In this document: positions 7,694 to 16,573 of the stretch, in pieces
How positions within the stretch are numbered: position 1 is the first letter of the stretch
Layout: the number at the start of each line of letters is the position of its first letter
Program-made: the position numbers and the translations under genes
The notes under the pieces: generated by a model
Database searches by the model: none
Told to the model about the DNA's origin: nothing
The model's input: only the letters and a program-made list of their open reading frames with translations
DNA from: Spirogloea muscicola
Lineage: Eukaryota > Streptophyta > Zygnematophyceae > Spirogloeales > Spirogloeaceae
Direction: 5' to 3'
DNA length: 24,397 bases
NCBI GenBank assembly: GCA_009602725.1
Contig: WELB01000240.1
Location: forward strand, 28,538-52,934

Positions 7694-10600
7694 ATGGCGG
7701 CGGCGCTGCTGCGCGCCTGGCAGCGCAGCGCCTGCCCGCTGGCCGCCCCGCCCTCCCTGCGCGCCGTGAGCGCCCCCCTCTCCCCCGATACTTCCAGCCC
7801 CCATTGCCCCCCGCCACCCCGCTCCTGACGGTCGCCTCCCCGCTGCGCGCCGCTGCGCAGCTGGGCGTGCTGGGCGCCTTCCTGGCGGGCGGCGGCGCGG
7901 CGGGCCACCTGCTGTCCGGGCGCGCCGTGCCCGGCGCCCGCCTCCCCGACGGCTCCCGCCTCCACTACAAGTGCAACGGTGCGCACTGGCCCCCCCTCCA
8001 ACCCCCGCCTGCCCCTGCTTGCTTGCTCCCTCCCACGCGCTCACTCACTGCTCCACCCCGCCCGCCGCAGGCCTGCTGCTGCTGCTGCTGCTGCTGGCGC
8101 TCCTCGCCGCCGGCGCTGCGGCTGGCGTGGTGCGCCCCTCGGTGAGCGCCTGCCCTCCGGCCAGCAGCAGCTGCTCATCTCCTGCCTCTCGTCAGTGGCT
8201 GCAGCGCAGGCGCTCCTGCATTGCCGTGTACCCAGCTGCGCTGCATCAGCGTGCGAGCCCCCCGGCGCTGTCTCCGACAAGCTGGCTGCAGCACGGCTGC
8301 TTCATCGTGCACTGCTTACTTAGTAGGAGGTGGCCTTCGGCTTGCCACGAGCGAGCGGCCAGCCCCAGGCTCTGGCGCTCTCGTCTTCCCAGGCTGCGGT
8401 GGTCTTGACCCACAGGGCAACGAGCCAATGCATGGACCCACGACTGTGGCCGGGTCTCTGTGCTTGCAGGCCATTGCAGACCTTGGCGGGGAGCTGTTTG
8501 CCACCACCCTTCTCGTCGTTGTTGCGGTTGGTCATCCCCCGGCGCACACGCGCGCCGAGCCCAGCCAATCCACGACCGCAGCGGACAGTTTTGTGCTCGG
8601 TGGTACAGGCAGCCAGAATTGTGTGCCCCTGCCTCCACTGTCTCAAGCCCGCCTGCTGCTGTCATGCTGAGCACCAGGTCTCGCTACTCTTGTACCTCAG
8701 CGGGCGGGCTTCACAAAGCAAGGATGCGTCCTTCAGGCCCCACATCACCTCCAGTTTCCTGTATGACTTGTGAGCACATCCTGGCTCACCACGGGCCCAC
8801 ATTGCTTTCACAAGTGTTAGATGGAGCAAAGGTGGAGCAACCAGTCCTGCTTGAATGGCTTGCGATTGCAGCCTATAATGGCAACCCTTCGGCCCTGCAG
8901 GTTGCTGTTGTTGCTCTAATAGTGGCTCTCGCTTGCAGCTGGTTTGGCGTGCAGCTCAACCCCCATTTTCTTGGCATCAACCTCAAGTCAGCCTCCTCAA
9001 GCCTTTCCTTACCTGGTGCTTGACTTATTCAAGACTCAGCCATGGTTGGCAAGTTACACAATGCTCGTTTGCACCCCTGGAATCTAGAAGCTTCGGTCAG
9101 AGTCCACCATGGAGTCTCTGGTGATTTGCCGGGCGTGTTGTCTTCGCAGGTTCGTGTGGCTGCGGCTTGCCATGATGGCCTGGCTCCTCCTTAACCTTTC
9201 CGCTGCCGCCAAGCAACTTCAGCAGCGGGGCAGTCTCCCCCTGTCCATGATTCTGTACCAGGCCTTCACAGCTTTCAGTCCTTGCCACTTGCGCTCATTG
9301 TGAGCTCAGCTGAGATAGAGTGCACACTGGCAAGCCTTCATTTGTATGTGTGCATCTCCAGCTTTTCCTCCACAGCCTGGCATCGTTGGCCGCCCAAGGA
9401 TATGATCAGACAAAAGTCTAGAACACTCCGCAGACCACATGACCAGCTGCACTATAGATGCTGCACCTCAGACACTTACATCGTGGACTTGTCATCTCGC
9501 AGATTTACATTTTTTCCTACTTATGGTTCGAAGAGAATATCACATCTACGTAGGCTCAGTATGCCCTTGCAATTCCTTAAAAGAGTGGCCTTGTACAGAG
9601 TGGCCTTACAGGCGTGTTGAGTTCCATGGCATGTGTCGGTCCTGAAATGCAAGAGCTTGACCCGGGCTTGTTCATGTGCTTGTTTGAGCAGCTGGGACAT
9701 GATTGCCGAGAGGTTTGGCTTTATGCTCATCTTTGGGGACATGGTCTGGATTCCATTCACCTTCTCTATGCAGGTAACACTCGAGATATACTTTGAGCTC
9801 TAACTTTTCCCTGTATGGGACTCAAAGTTATGTTGCTCTGTGAGACTTGTTGAATCTGCTCTTGGTCAGTTCAGCAGCTCATCTCTTTAAGGTCTAGGTG
9901 CGGTCCTCAGTGAGCATATCAGGACAAGCTCAAGTGGTGCGGTGTTGCAAATCTTAGGCCTGGTGGTTGCTAGCACATCCTGTGGAGCTGTCCCTAACGT
10001 CTGCTGCCAGCATCACTGCCATGTTCATTGTGGGGTATAGGCCTGCTATTCAGAAGACTTGTGCTTCATATAAGAGCATTGTTATGCCCCTTATTCTCTC
10101 CCCTCCCACATACCTGCCACTATTTGCAGTCCTCTTATTTTGTTATAAAAAGGTATGTGTTTACTCTTGTACTTGGTTGCTTGGAGGATACTTTGCGACA
10201 GATTCACTGTTTTCCGTGGAGCCAACAATCAGAAACATATGTTTAGGCAGAATCCCATGGCCCTCATTTGGGGGAGACCTCCAAGGGTGATTGATGGCAA
10301 ACTCCTGGCATCAGGCTATTGGTGAGCACCCAAGGAATCCTCCTTGGGTGCTGTCACACCAATTGCACACAGTCTCTGACAAACTCATTTAGCCATCGTG
10401 GTCATCTGCAGGAATGATAGTGTAGCATCATGTTCTACTGCCTTACTGTTAGGCTTCGCCAGGTGGCAATGAGATCTAGTCTTTCAGTGTAATTGCTGCT
10501 AGACTGGAGAACAGCACTGTACAGTGGATGAGGACCTGCCCTGTTGTACCACAGGGGCATTGCGAGGCACTGCAATTACCTTGGAGATCTTATCCTGGCA

Positions 10601-10974
10601 CTCTCTTACAGTCTTCCATGTGGTCCAAGGTATATGTGGGGCCACTTAATGCCATGTCAAAAAGTTGCAGAAATGTCTGCGACAGGCTTTCCAAAGTCAA
10701 ATGCCTCCAAGCTTACATCACAATCTTGTCTGCAACAGGCTTACCCAAGTCAGCTGCCCTCAAGCATGAATTGCAATCTTGCACGTCACTTGTAATAATC
10801 TTTGCCTGACACCTTTGCAGGTCCTTGGTACCTTACTTGTACCCTGCATATTTGCTGGTACTACTGGTCTGGCGGGAGCGGCGGGATGAGGCGCGGTGCA
10901 GGCAGAAATACAGAGAGACTTGGAAGAAGTATTGTTCTGCAGTTCCATGGAAAATTGTTCCTCTCATATACTAA
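7694..10974 (+). CDS. FK: Sterol C-14 reductase (ERG24/FACKEL family)
   Basis: Predicted integral ER membrane enzyme of about 378 residues that reduces the C14-C15 double bond in sterol synthesis using NADPH. Exons: 7694-7765, 7861-7978, 8071-8141, 8470-8526, 8678-8769, 8939-8986, 9150 to about 9273, 9503-9549, 9692-9773, 9958-10034, 10202-10321, 10555-10629 and 10821-10974 (stop TAA). Family blocks in order are LPDGSRLHYKCNG, WFGVQLNPHF, MMAWLLLNLS, WDMIAERFGFMLIFGD, VFRGANNQKHMFRQNP, LLASGYW-GIARHCNYLGD, SYSLPCG and VWRERRDEARCRQKY with terminal VPLIY. GIARHCNYLGD and the RERRDEARC segment are the conserved C-terminal substrate and cofactor region. The pattern fits C-14 reductase better than the related delta-7 reductase. 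Exon 3 encodes eight Leu from a CTG run inside a membrane segment. The exon 7/8 junction (9273-9503) could not be closed with a canonical site. The donor of exon 4 and the N-terminus are best guesses. A TGTAA lies about 20 bp after the stop. Confidence 0.92.
8073..8096 (+). repeat. (CTG)8 microsatellite coding for Leu in a transmembrane helix
   Basis: Eight perfect CTG codons stand at the start of exon 3 of the sterol reductase, where the family has a hydrophobic membrane helix after the RLHYKCNG motif. Slippage here would lengthen or shorten the helix by single leucines. Confidence 0.9.
10325..10352 (+). repeat. 12-bp perfect hairpin at a 5' splice site
   Basis: AGCACCCAAGGA (10325-10336) pairs perfectly with TCCTTGGGTGCT (10341-10352) around the 4-nt loop ATCC. 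The donor GTGAGC of the sterol reductase exon 10202-10321 starts at 10322, so the last bases of the donor consensus are in the stem. Confidence 0.85.
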
Positions 10975-11867
10975 ATTGCCAGTCAGAGGACGTTGTAACA
11001 AGCATGTGCTATCACAAGTATAATCGTAGTGCATGCAAAGCAGTCCATATTTGACATCAGCAGCTTGCGGATGAAAGCAGATGCCTTGCTGGTGGCACTG
11101 GAATCTACGCTACCTGGACCTAAGAACCAATCAAATTGCATAACTTCAGGAAGGCTTTTCGCACTGACTGATAGCAGCGGTGCAGAGGAAAATGTCATGG
11201 AGAATGTGCTTGTGATTGGTGTACCTCATACATGTGTAGCACTTGATGCTATAGCAGAGCCACTTCACTACGACAAGACTAGATGCCTGGATGGCAGCTC
11301 CGATACCCAGGCTTTCAACACAGGGTAACCAGACATGCTTAGCTGGGAGCAAGGCTTACTACATCAGCTAATAGCGGCAGTAAAAAATGTCAGATCCTGA
11401 TAAAGTACACAGCATACTATCCAAGGAGTGGCCTCAAGAGCGCCGGCGGCCAGTCTATGGCCCTGGACTGCAGTACATCTGACCCTCCAGCAATGACGAG
11501 AATCACCAGCACCTTGCGAGATGGGCAAGGCATCGCGGAGATTCACAGTAGTCCTGTCTGAGCCTCCTATCTGTACATGCCAAAGAACCCACCCTGCATG
11601 TCTACAGCTCACAACTCAAATCCCAACTCCTGCAAATGAGTGGTAGTGGCATGAGCGCGTCGCACCATTTGAATGTGTATGTTGACCTAATTTGCTACTC
11701 CTCGCAGCTGACCTAGAGTTATTGCAGGGAGAGTGGGCTCTCTAATAACCTGCACTCCCGCGAACTGCCATGTACATGCAGAGAGAATCACCAGCGGATC
11801 AGCGACAAGTATTGTTACCATCTTGCGGAGCCCACCATACACCAACCTGCTAAGAAGTTGATCCCTT
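10975..11867. other. Tail-to-tail intergenic region, no recognised gene
   Basis: This lies between the convergent sterol reductase and J-protein genes. It probably holds both 3' UTRs and possibly a last small exon of the J protein. Open frames at 11029-11328 (plus, 99 codons) and 11364-11612 (minus, 82 codons) match no family I know. Confidence 0.45.
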
Positions 11868-12967
11868 TTACATCAAGACAGGTACCTCTAAAGAGAACAC
11901 CAATGCAAAGCACACTGATGAGATAAAAGAACAGCTTTGCGAGGAGCAGTACCAGTCTGCTTGATTTCTGATCCCTAGTCCACTGCAGGTGAGTATGAGG
12001 CACTTGAATCGATCCAAGTACTCCTGCAAAGCCAGGAGAAGGGAATGCATGACCGAGAGGTATCGTTACAACCCGTGAACTGAACAGAAGCAACAGATGC
12101 CACAGTTGAGTGCAGCACAGAGGAGATAAGGAGGCCACTGGTGGTGGTGAAGCAGCTTGACAGGCCAAATAGCTGAGAGAGACCATACCCCAATGCTGTA
12201 CAGCCCTACATCATAATCACCGCGGACATCGTATGCTTCTCTCTTGGCAGGGTCGCTCAAGACTGCACTATCACAACATCAATTTCAGCACGACATGTGA
12301 GCAGCCACATGAGGTTCTAGCTGCACCACCAACCTTGCAGTCCCTGGCCATGCAGTAGCAACCCCTAACTTACTTGCGACAGCGATCAAACAATCTTACA
12401 CGAGCAATGCTTGAAGCCTTTATGTCAAGCACCGCCACTATTGTCATCAGGACCACTGTCCGAACCAGGCCTGCTACCAGGGAACGGACCAAGAGCACTG
12501 GTCTAGCAATGACGGCCGGCATTGGACACTGCGATGTATCACATCTTCAGTCATACCTCGATAAGCTTCGCTGATCTCCTGGAATCGCAATGTTGCCTGC
12601 GCATCGCCTTTGTGCTTGTCTGGGTGCCACTTCTGGAAGTCACGCACGTGATTGTTGTCAATATTGGCCCTTCTATGTGGGCATGCTACCAAAGTAGCCT
12701 TGTGTCGAGTGTGTGCCGACCACTTCAGATTGCTTCCCGTGCCCTCGGAAGTAGCAGACAGTACATGGACACAAGCTGCAAATACTTCGCGCTGCCTTGC
12801 ACGGCGAGGCAAGGAGCTATTCTCATGATAGATGCTGCTGCGTCAGAAGGCTAGCCCTTGCTCGAAGTCGAGTCGAGACAAGCACGCACCAGCGCCAGTC
12901 GGAGGTAGGTCGTGCGTATCTCCTCGTCAGTGGCCTCGTAGTCCACTCCGAGCGTCCTGTAGTAATC
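11868..12967 (-). CDS. Small J-domain (DnaJ/HSP40) co-chaperone, 5' end unresolved
   Basis: Exons on the minus strand are 12967-12890, 12632-12557, 12262-12189 and 12023 onward, spliced with GT-AG sites in matching phases. Together they encode a full J domain: DYYRTLGVDYEATDEEIR, then KWHPDKHKGD with the HPD tripeptide that stimulates Hsp70 ATPase, FQEISEAYR, and VLSDPAKREAYDVRGDYDV. After the domain comes EYLDRFKCLILTCSGLGI, a C-terminal block I associate with a short plant/algal class of J proteins rather than with DnaJ proteins carrying zinc fingers. The start codon was not found: the frame upstream of 12968 has no ATG before an N and poly-T run at 13148, and CCTGCCAG at 12968 could be an acceptor for an earlier exon. 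The 3' end is also open: reading through gives TAA at 11868, but a donor after the ADW residues would move it. The Hsp70 partner and compartment are unknown. Confidence 0.82.
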
Positions 12968-13147
12968 CTGGCAGGACGGACGGAGGACGGGCTGAGGGGC
13001 TGTAGGAGGCGCCCCCGGTGTGCGGGCGGAGCTGGCCACAAGCGCGCAGGTGGCAGCCGGCCCCGGCAGAGCAGGGCCGGAGCCGGCGCGGTGCGGCGCG
13101 GGAGGGCCAGCGTGGTGCGAGCGCGCACGGGCAGGGCGCGAGGGCGG

Positions 13148-13174
13148 NTTTTTTTTTTTTTTTTTTTTTTTTTT
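13148..13174. other. Assembly gap marker: one N followed by 26 T
   Basis: A single undetermined base is followed by an uninterrupted run of 26 T and then a G-rich stretch. This is probably a collapsed homopolymer or a joined gap. It sits where the first exon of the J-protein gene is expected. Confidence 0.8.
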
Positions 13175-13395
13175 GGGGAGGGGGGGGGAAATGAGGATAG
13201 GGAGGGCGTGGCCGACGTGGCCCCCCGTGCCTCCGCCGTCGGGCCTCTAGCGGCCCCGTCTCTCGGGGGCCCCGCCGCCAGCTCCCGTCGTCGTTGTTGT
13301 GGTGGCGCAGAGGCGCCCCCGGCGCGCTCCGAAGCACCGGCCCCTCACTGATCGCGCGCACCCCAGCCTGCCCCCACCTCTCCCCTGTCTCCCAT

Positions 13396-13456
13396 GCATC
13401 GGCTTGAATGGGCCACCCCGTTCCTATCACGCGCACCGCGCGCCATCTCTGCCGAT
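13396..13456 (+). repeat. Relic of the LINE 3'-flank unit
   Basis: ATCGGCTTGAATGGGCC and then GCGCACCGCGCGCC, with similar spacing, match the blocks at about 6280-6325 and 7183-7227. Only about 60 bp is recognisable. It lies upstream of the J-protein gene, in opposite orientation to that gene. Confidence 0.6.
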
Positions 13457-13822
13457 GTTACGCCGGCGCAGCCGCTGCCCGCACATTGTCGCGATCATGC
13501 CCGCCCCGCGGGATGAGCTCCCAGCGGTCACCCCGTGCCCAACAACCAGCGCCCCCCCCCCCCCAGCAGAGCGCAGGCTGCAGAGCCCCGCTACCCTGCT
13601 CGCCCCCGCCTCGCATCCATCGGCCACGGCGAGCAGTGGCTGGGTCTCAACCTCAGCCGCATCTGCTTCACAGCTCATCGTGCAAGTTCGACGACACCCC
13701 CCTCCTTCCAGACTCTGCAGTCAGCGGCCGCTCTTCACCACCTTCCACTTCCCTGCCCTTCTCCACGAGCCGCTGCTCCAGTGCTCTGCCCGCTGGCAGC
13801 AGCGGCAACGCATCCTCCTCAT

Positions 13823-16288
13823 CTATCTGTGCCTCCGCAGCTGGTACTGGTGGTGGCTGCACTGCACGTCCTGTGCTGCAGCCACCTCTCGGTCCTCCAG
13901 CCTCTCTTCGCACACGTCTGCATCCACTGCGGTTGATAACAGCACTGGAGGTTCCTGCAGCGCCAAGACTTCAGCCGCCTCGTCCTTCTGCTGCCCCTTG
14001 CTGCCCATGTTTGCATTCACGGCTGCCGGTGGTGCATGCAACTCCGCCGCCGCAGGCGCCTCTTGTTTCTGCTGCTGCTGCTGCACCTGCGGATCCTGTG
14101 CGGAAGCCACCCCTCCGTCCTGCAGCCTCTCTTCGCACACCTCTTTATCCACTGCGGTTGATAACAGGAGTGGAGGTTCCTGCAGCCCCAAGGCTTCAGC
14201 CGCCTCGTGCTTCTGCTGCCCCTTTCTGCCTATATTTGCATCAACAGCTGCCGGTGGCGGTGCATATACATGCAACTCTGCTGCTGCAGGGGCCTCGTGC
14301 TTCTGTTGCTGCTGCGGCAGCAACCGAGCCGACCGCACCAAGCCAAGGCGCTTATTGAGAATGTAGAAGCACACCAGCAGGAAGAAAAGCAGTCCCGCCA
14401 CCAGAATCAACCTGCACCCAGATGTGGCCAACACAATCAGGCATTGGGGATCAATTCCTATTGCGATCTGCCTCCGCTACCTCAAAGAGGCCTCAGTGCA
14501 TCTGGTGGAGATAAGAGAATCACAGACAGTGGCATGCCTTTATTTGCACCTGTCAAGCACATCCTGCCTTTAGAGAACAGAGAGCAAGCGCCGTGTCATT
14601 TTCAGCAGCGTCCTGTGCCCTTTATACTCCTCGTCTGCTTTCTGCAATGTGTGGTGCGACTCCGCTGAAACAAGACTAAGACAGGCATCACTCAGGCATT
14701 AGAGGCTGCCAGCTTCCGAAAGTTGTGGAAAGAGCTGGTAAAGAAAGTGGATGCACGTGGAATCCTTTACAAGGTCAGGGTATCACCCATGACTGCGAGC
14801 GTCTGTCCCCCCCGTGCCACCTCCTGCAGAGACGAACAATATAGTAGAAGGTCAGGTTCAGGCTGGCATGCAAAGGGGCTCAAGGAGTCTGTGTTCATCA
14901 GAAGTAGGTGGCACAGCCTCGTCAAGGAGGTGTTGGGCAAGGCACTGAACCACCTACCAAGCATGCAGTGAAATCAAGGTGCACTTTGCATGCACCTTGT
15001 CACAGTTTAGCAGGCAAGGCACCTGAGCCATCAGCTGTCGAGTACGTCTGAGGCTGTCCGTGACACTCTCAGCTGTGTCGACCATCCCAGCTTGCGTCCT
15101 GCATGCACAGATGTGCTCTTTTCACAGTGTCAAAGTAGGATCTGGACATGGCAAAGCAAAGTCACCTCTCAGCACTTGAGTGCACACTGACCTGGAGCAG
15201 GGCTATCCTGAGTGTCGGAGACGCTGACAAAAGCATGCTGAATATGAGCTGCTTGCCAAGCGATGTGCATCTGGAGAACTTACTGCAGCTTTTGCCTACG
15301 AGCAGCAGCATCTTCAGTGCCACCCAAGAGCAGCTCCCTCTGAGAGCAGAGCCATTGCAAAATGAGCTCTCAGAAAATTCTTACTGAGGCCTTGCCAATT
15401 ACTTTCATGAACAAAACTGCAGGTTCACTGATCGTCAACTGCCACTGGAAAGAGTAGCCAGAGAGCACAAGTTGAAGACTACATCTTGCACTGCTAGCAG
15501 CATCAACGGAGAGCATCGGCACGATATAATACCTCTTGCTTTGCCAGCAGTGCTTCATTTGCATGCGCTTGCAAATTTGCATTCCGAAGCTTCACTCGAA
15601 GACTGCAAATAGGTGCATGGAGGTGATTTGTCAGAGCAAACCCCTGCGACAGGCCACTCTCCCTTTCATGACTGCAGCCAGTCACCCCAATCCAAGAGCA
15701 ACCAGCCAGGAAAAGCTCGTGGCGGTGCTGAAAGGTGAAGGAATGAGACGACAAGCAGCTCATACTTTTGTAAAGAGACCCAGTGCTCGCGGCACGTCTG
15801 AACAGCCACCCCGAGTCATGCTGGACAATACCTGCCGTACTCTCTCCGACAGCTTCGTAGCTCCGCCTCGACGAGATCGCAGTCTTCGAGGCTGCAAGAG
15901 GCTGACTAATCGCTGTCAATCTGCCCGGCCCCCTCTGCGACCTCAACACCTTGTGCTATATCCGACGCACAGGAAGTGCACTGACGAACAGAGCGGCAGG
16001 CTACAGAGAGGCTGGAGATGGTGCGCAGGTGTACCTGTCCTGCTCTGCCGAAAGCAGCTCCAGGTCCCTCAGATGCCTCCGCGTGGCAACGAACTCGTCT
16101 TGCACGCTGGCATTGAGCCGCTGCAGGGTGAAGGCGGAACAGGGCGGAGGCCCTTGGAGCAGGCCGGGTCAGCCGAGGCGCCGTCCTTGGCCAGGTCGTG
16201 CCTGCAGGAGGGCGGTGAGCTCGGGCGGAGGAGGGGGCACGGCCGACGCTGCGGCGAGCGCGGGGGCAGGCGCCACGGCGGTCGCCAT
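13823..16288 (-). CDS. SEC20: SEC20-type Qb-SNARE (BNIP1 family) with an in-frame TAA before the anchor
   Basis: Nine exons on the minus strand: 16288-16202, 16120-16035, 15891-15832, 15602-15533, 15339-15284, 15098-15023, 14823-14787, 14664-14550 and 14411-13823 (stop TAG). SEC20 acts at the ER in Golgi-to-ER retrograde fusion. Family blocks are RHLRDLELLSAEQ, LRVKLRNANLQAHANE, RELLLGGTEDAAARRQKL, SVTDSLRRTRQLMAQ, VARGGQTLAVM and KADEEYKGHRTLL (SNARE motif, about residues 125-188), then RQDVLDR and a membrane anchor LILVAGLLFFLLVCFYILNK (197-216). Codon 189 is TAA (plus-strand 14572-14570), where the family has Gln in LQRQD. Taken literally it removes the anchor, and no GT-AG intron can skip it. 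Intron 1 appears to use a GC donor (CAG|GCACGA). After the anchor comes an unusual tail of about 175 residues with a tandem duplication. The start at 16288 has the GCCCCCATGG context. Identity is firm; integrity is uncertain. Confidence 0.9.
13868..14323 (-). repeat. In-frame tandem duplication (225-231 bp x 2) in the SEC20 tail
   Basis: Two adjacent copies, about 13868-14092 and 14093-14323, share long blocks such as CCTCTCTTCGCACAC (13901 and 14126), GCGGTTGATAACAG and TTCTGCTGCCCCTT. The offset is 225 bp through most of the unit and 231 bp at one end, always a multiple of three. On the coding (minus) strand each copy reads roughly QQQQKxEAPAAAELH, AAVxANxGxKGQQKxEAAE, LQEPPxLLSTAVD and VCEERL. 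Confidence 0.9.
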
Positions 16289-16573
16289 GGGGGCCCCGCC
16301 GTGAGCAGGTCCCAGCGGAGAGCGAGGGTTTGGGATTCCTCAATGGAGAAAGCGGCTACTGATGTTGAAGAATCGGCTGTAAACTGCCAGCCAGATATGC
16401 ATACAGGGTGTTCAATGACGGAGCCAAAGGCTAGGCAGACAGGGCGCCCTCAATACCGCCCTCAATACCCTCAGCAGCCGCTTTCCCTATACCGCCGTGC
16501 CAGCATTAGGATCTCAGGATTGCGGGGCCTCGTCCCGGGCACACACCTCGGACGCCGCCCGGGCCGCCGAGCC
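16289..16573. promoter_or_regulatory. Head-to-head promoter region of SEC20 and the DEAD-box helicase
   Basis: Only 285 bp separate the SEC20 ATG (16288, minus) from the helicase ATG (16574, plus), so the stretch must serve both transcription units. About half of it (16340-16475) is an inverted LINE-tail copy. It also has two tandem copies of the 12-mer CGCCCTCAATAC (16445 and 16457). No TATA-like element is evident. Confidence 0.6.
16340..16475 (-). mobile_element. Solo LINE 3'-tail copy upstream of SEC20
   Basis: Read on the minus strand this matches about 7533-7650. Shared blocks include GGTATTGAGGGCGCCCTG, TCTGCCTAGCC, TTTGGCTCCGTCA, CTGTATGCAT, TCTGGCTGGCAG, TTACAGCCGATTCTTCAA and TATC/CATCAG(C/T)AGCCGC, with only scattered mismatches. 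It ends 52 bp before the SEC20 ATG. A partly inverted echo of its end (CAGCAGCCGCTTTCCC at 16474-16489, against GAGAAAGCGGCTACTG at 16346-16361) gives it short imperfect terminal inverted repeats. Confidence 0.8.

Larger units (their letters stand above)
12968..13822. other. Spacer between J-protein and SEC20 genes, including gap and repeat relics
   Basis: This should contain the 5' exon and promoter of the J-protein gene and the 3' UTR of SEC20, both on the minus strand. It also holds an N plus poly-T run and a relic of the LINE unit. Long open frames on the plus strand that extend into SEC20 (13299-14366, 13408-14358) are Ser/Pro/Ala-rich shadows of the repeats in SEC20 exon 9. Confidence 0.5.

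Noticed and set aside
11364-11612. Possible adapter-like peptide (RDALPIS) in a minus-strand frame
   Set aside because: The underlying codons differ from the known sequencing-adapter sequence at several positions, so it is a chance resemblance.
13299-14366. Plus-strand open frames of 355 and 316 codons rich in Ser, Cys and Pro
   Set aside because: They lie antisense to the duplicated SEC20 tail; the low-complexity composition comes from that repeat.
14570-14572. Stop-codon reassignment (TAA = Gln, as in some ulvophyte algae) as an explanation for the SEC20 stop
   Set aside because: The sterol reductase ends at TAA and two other genes end at TAG exactly where their families end, so the code appears standard.
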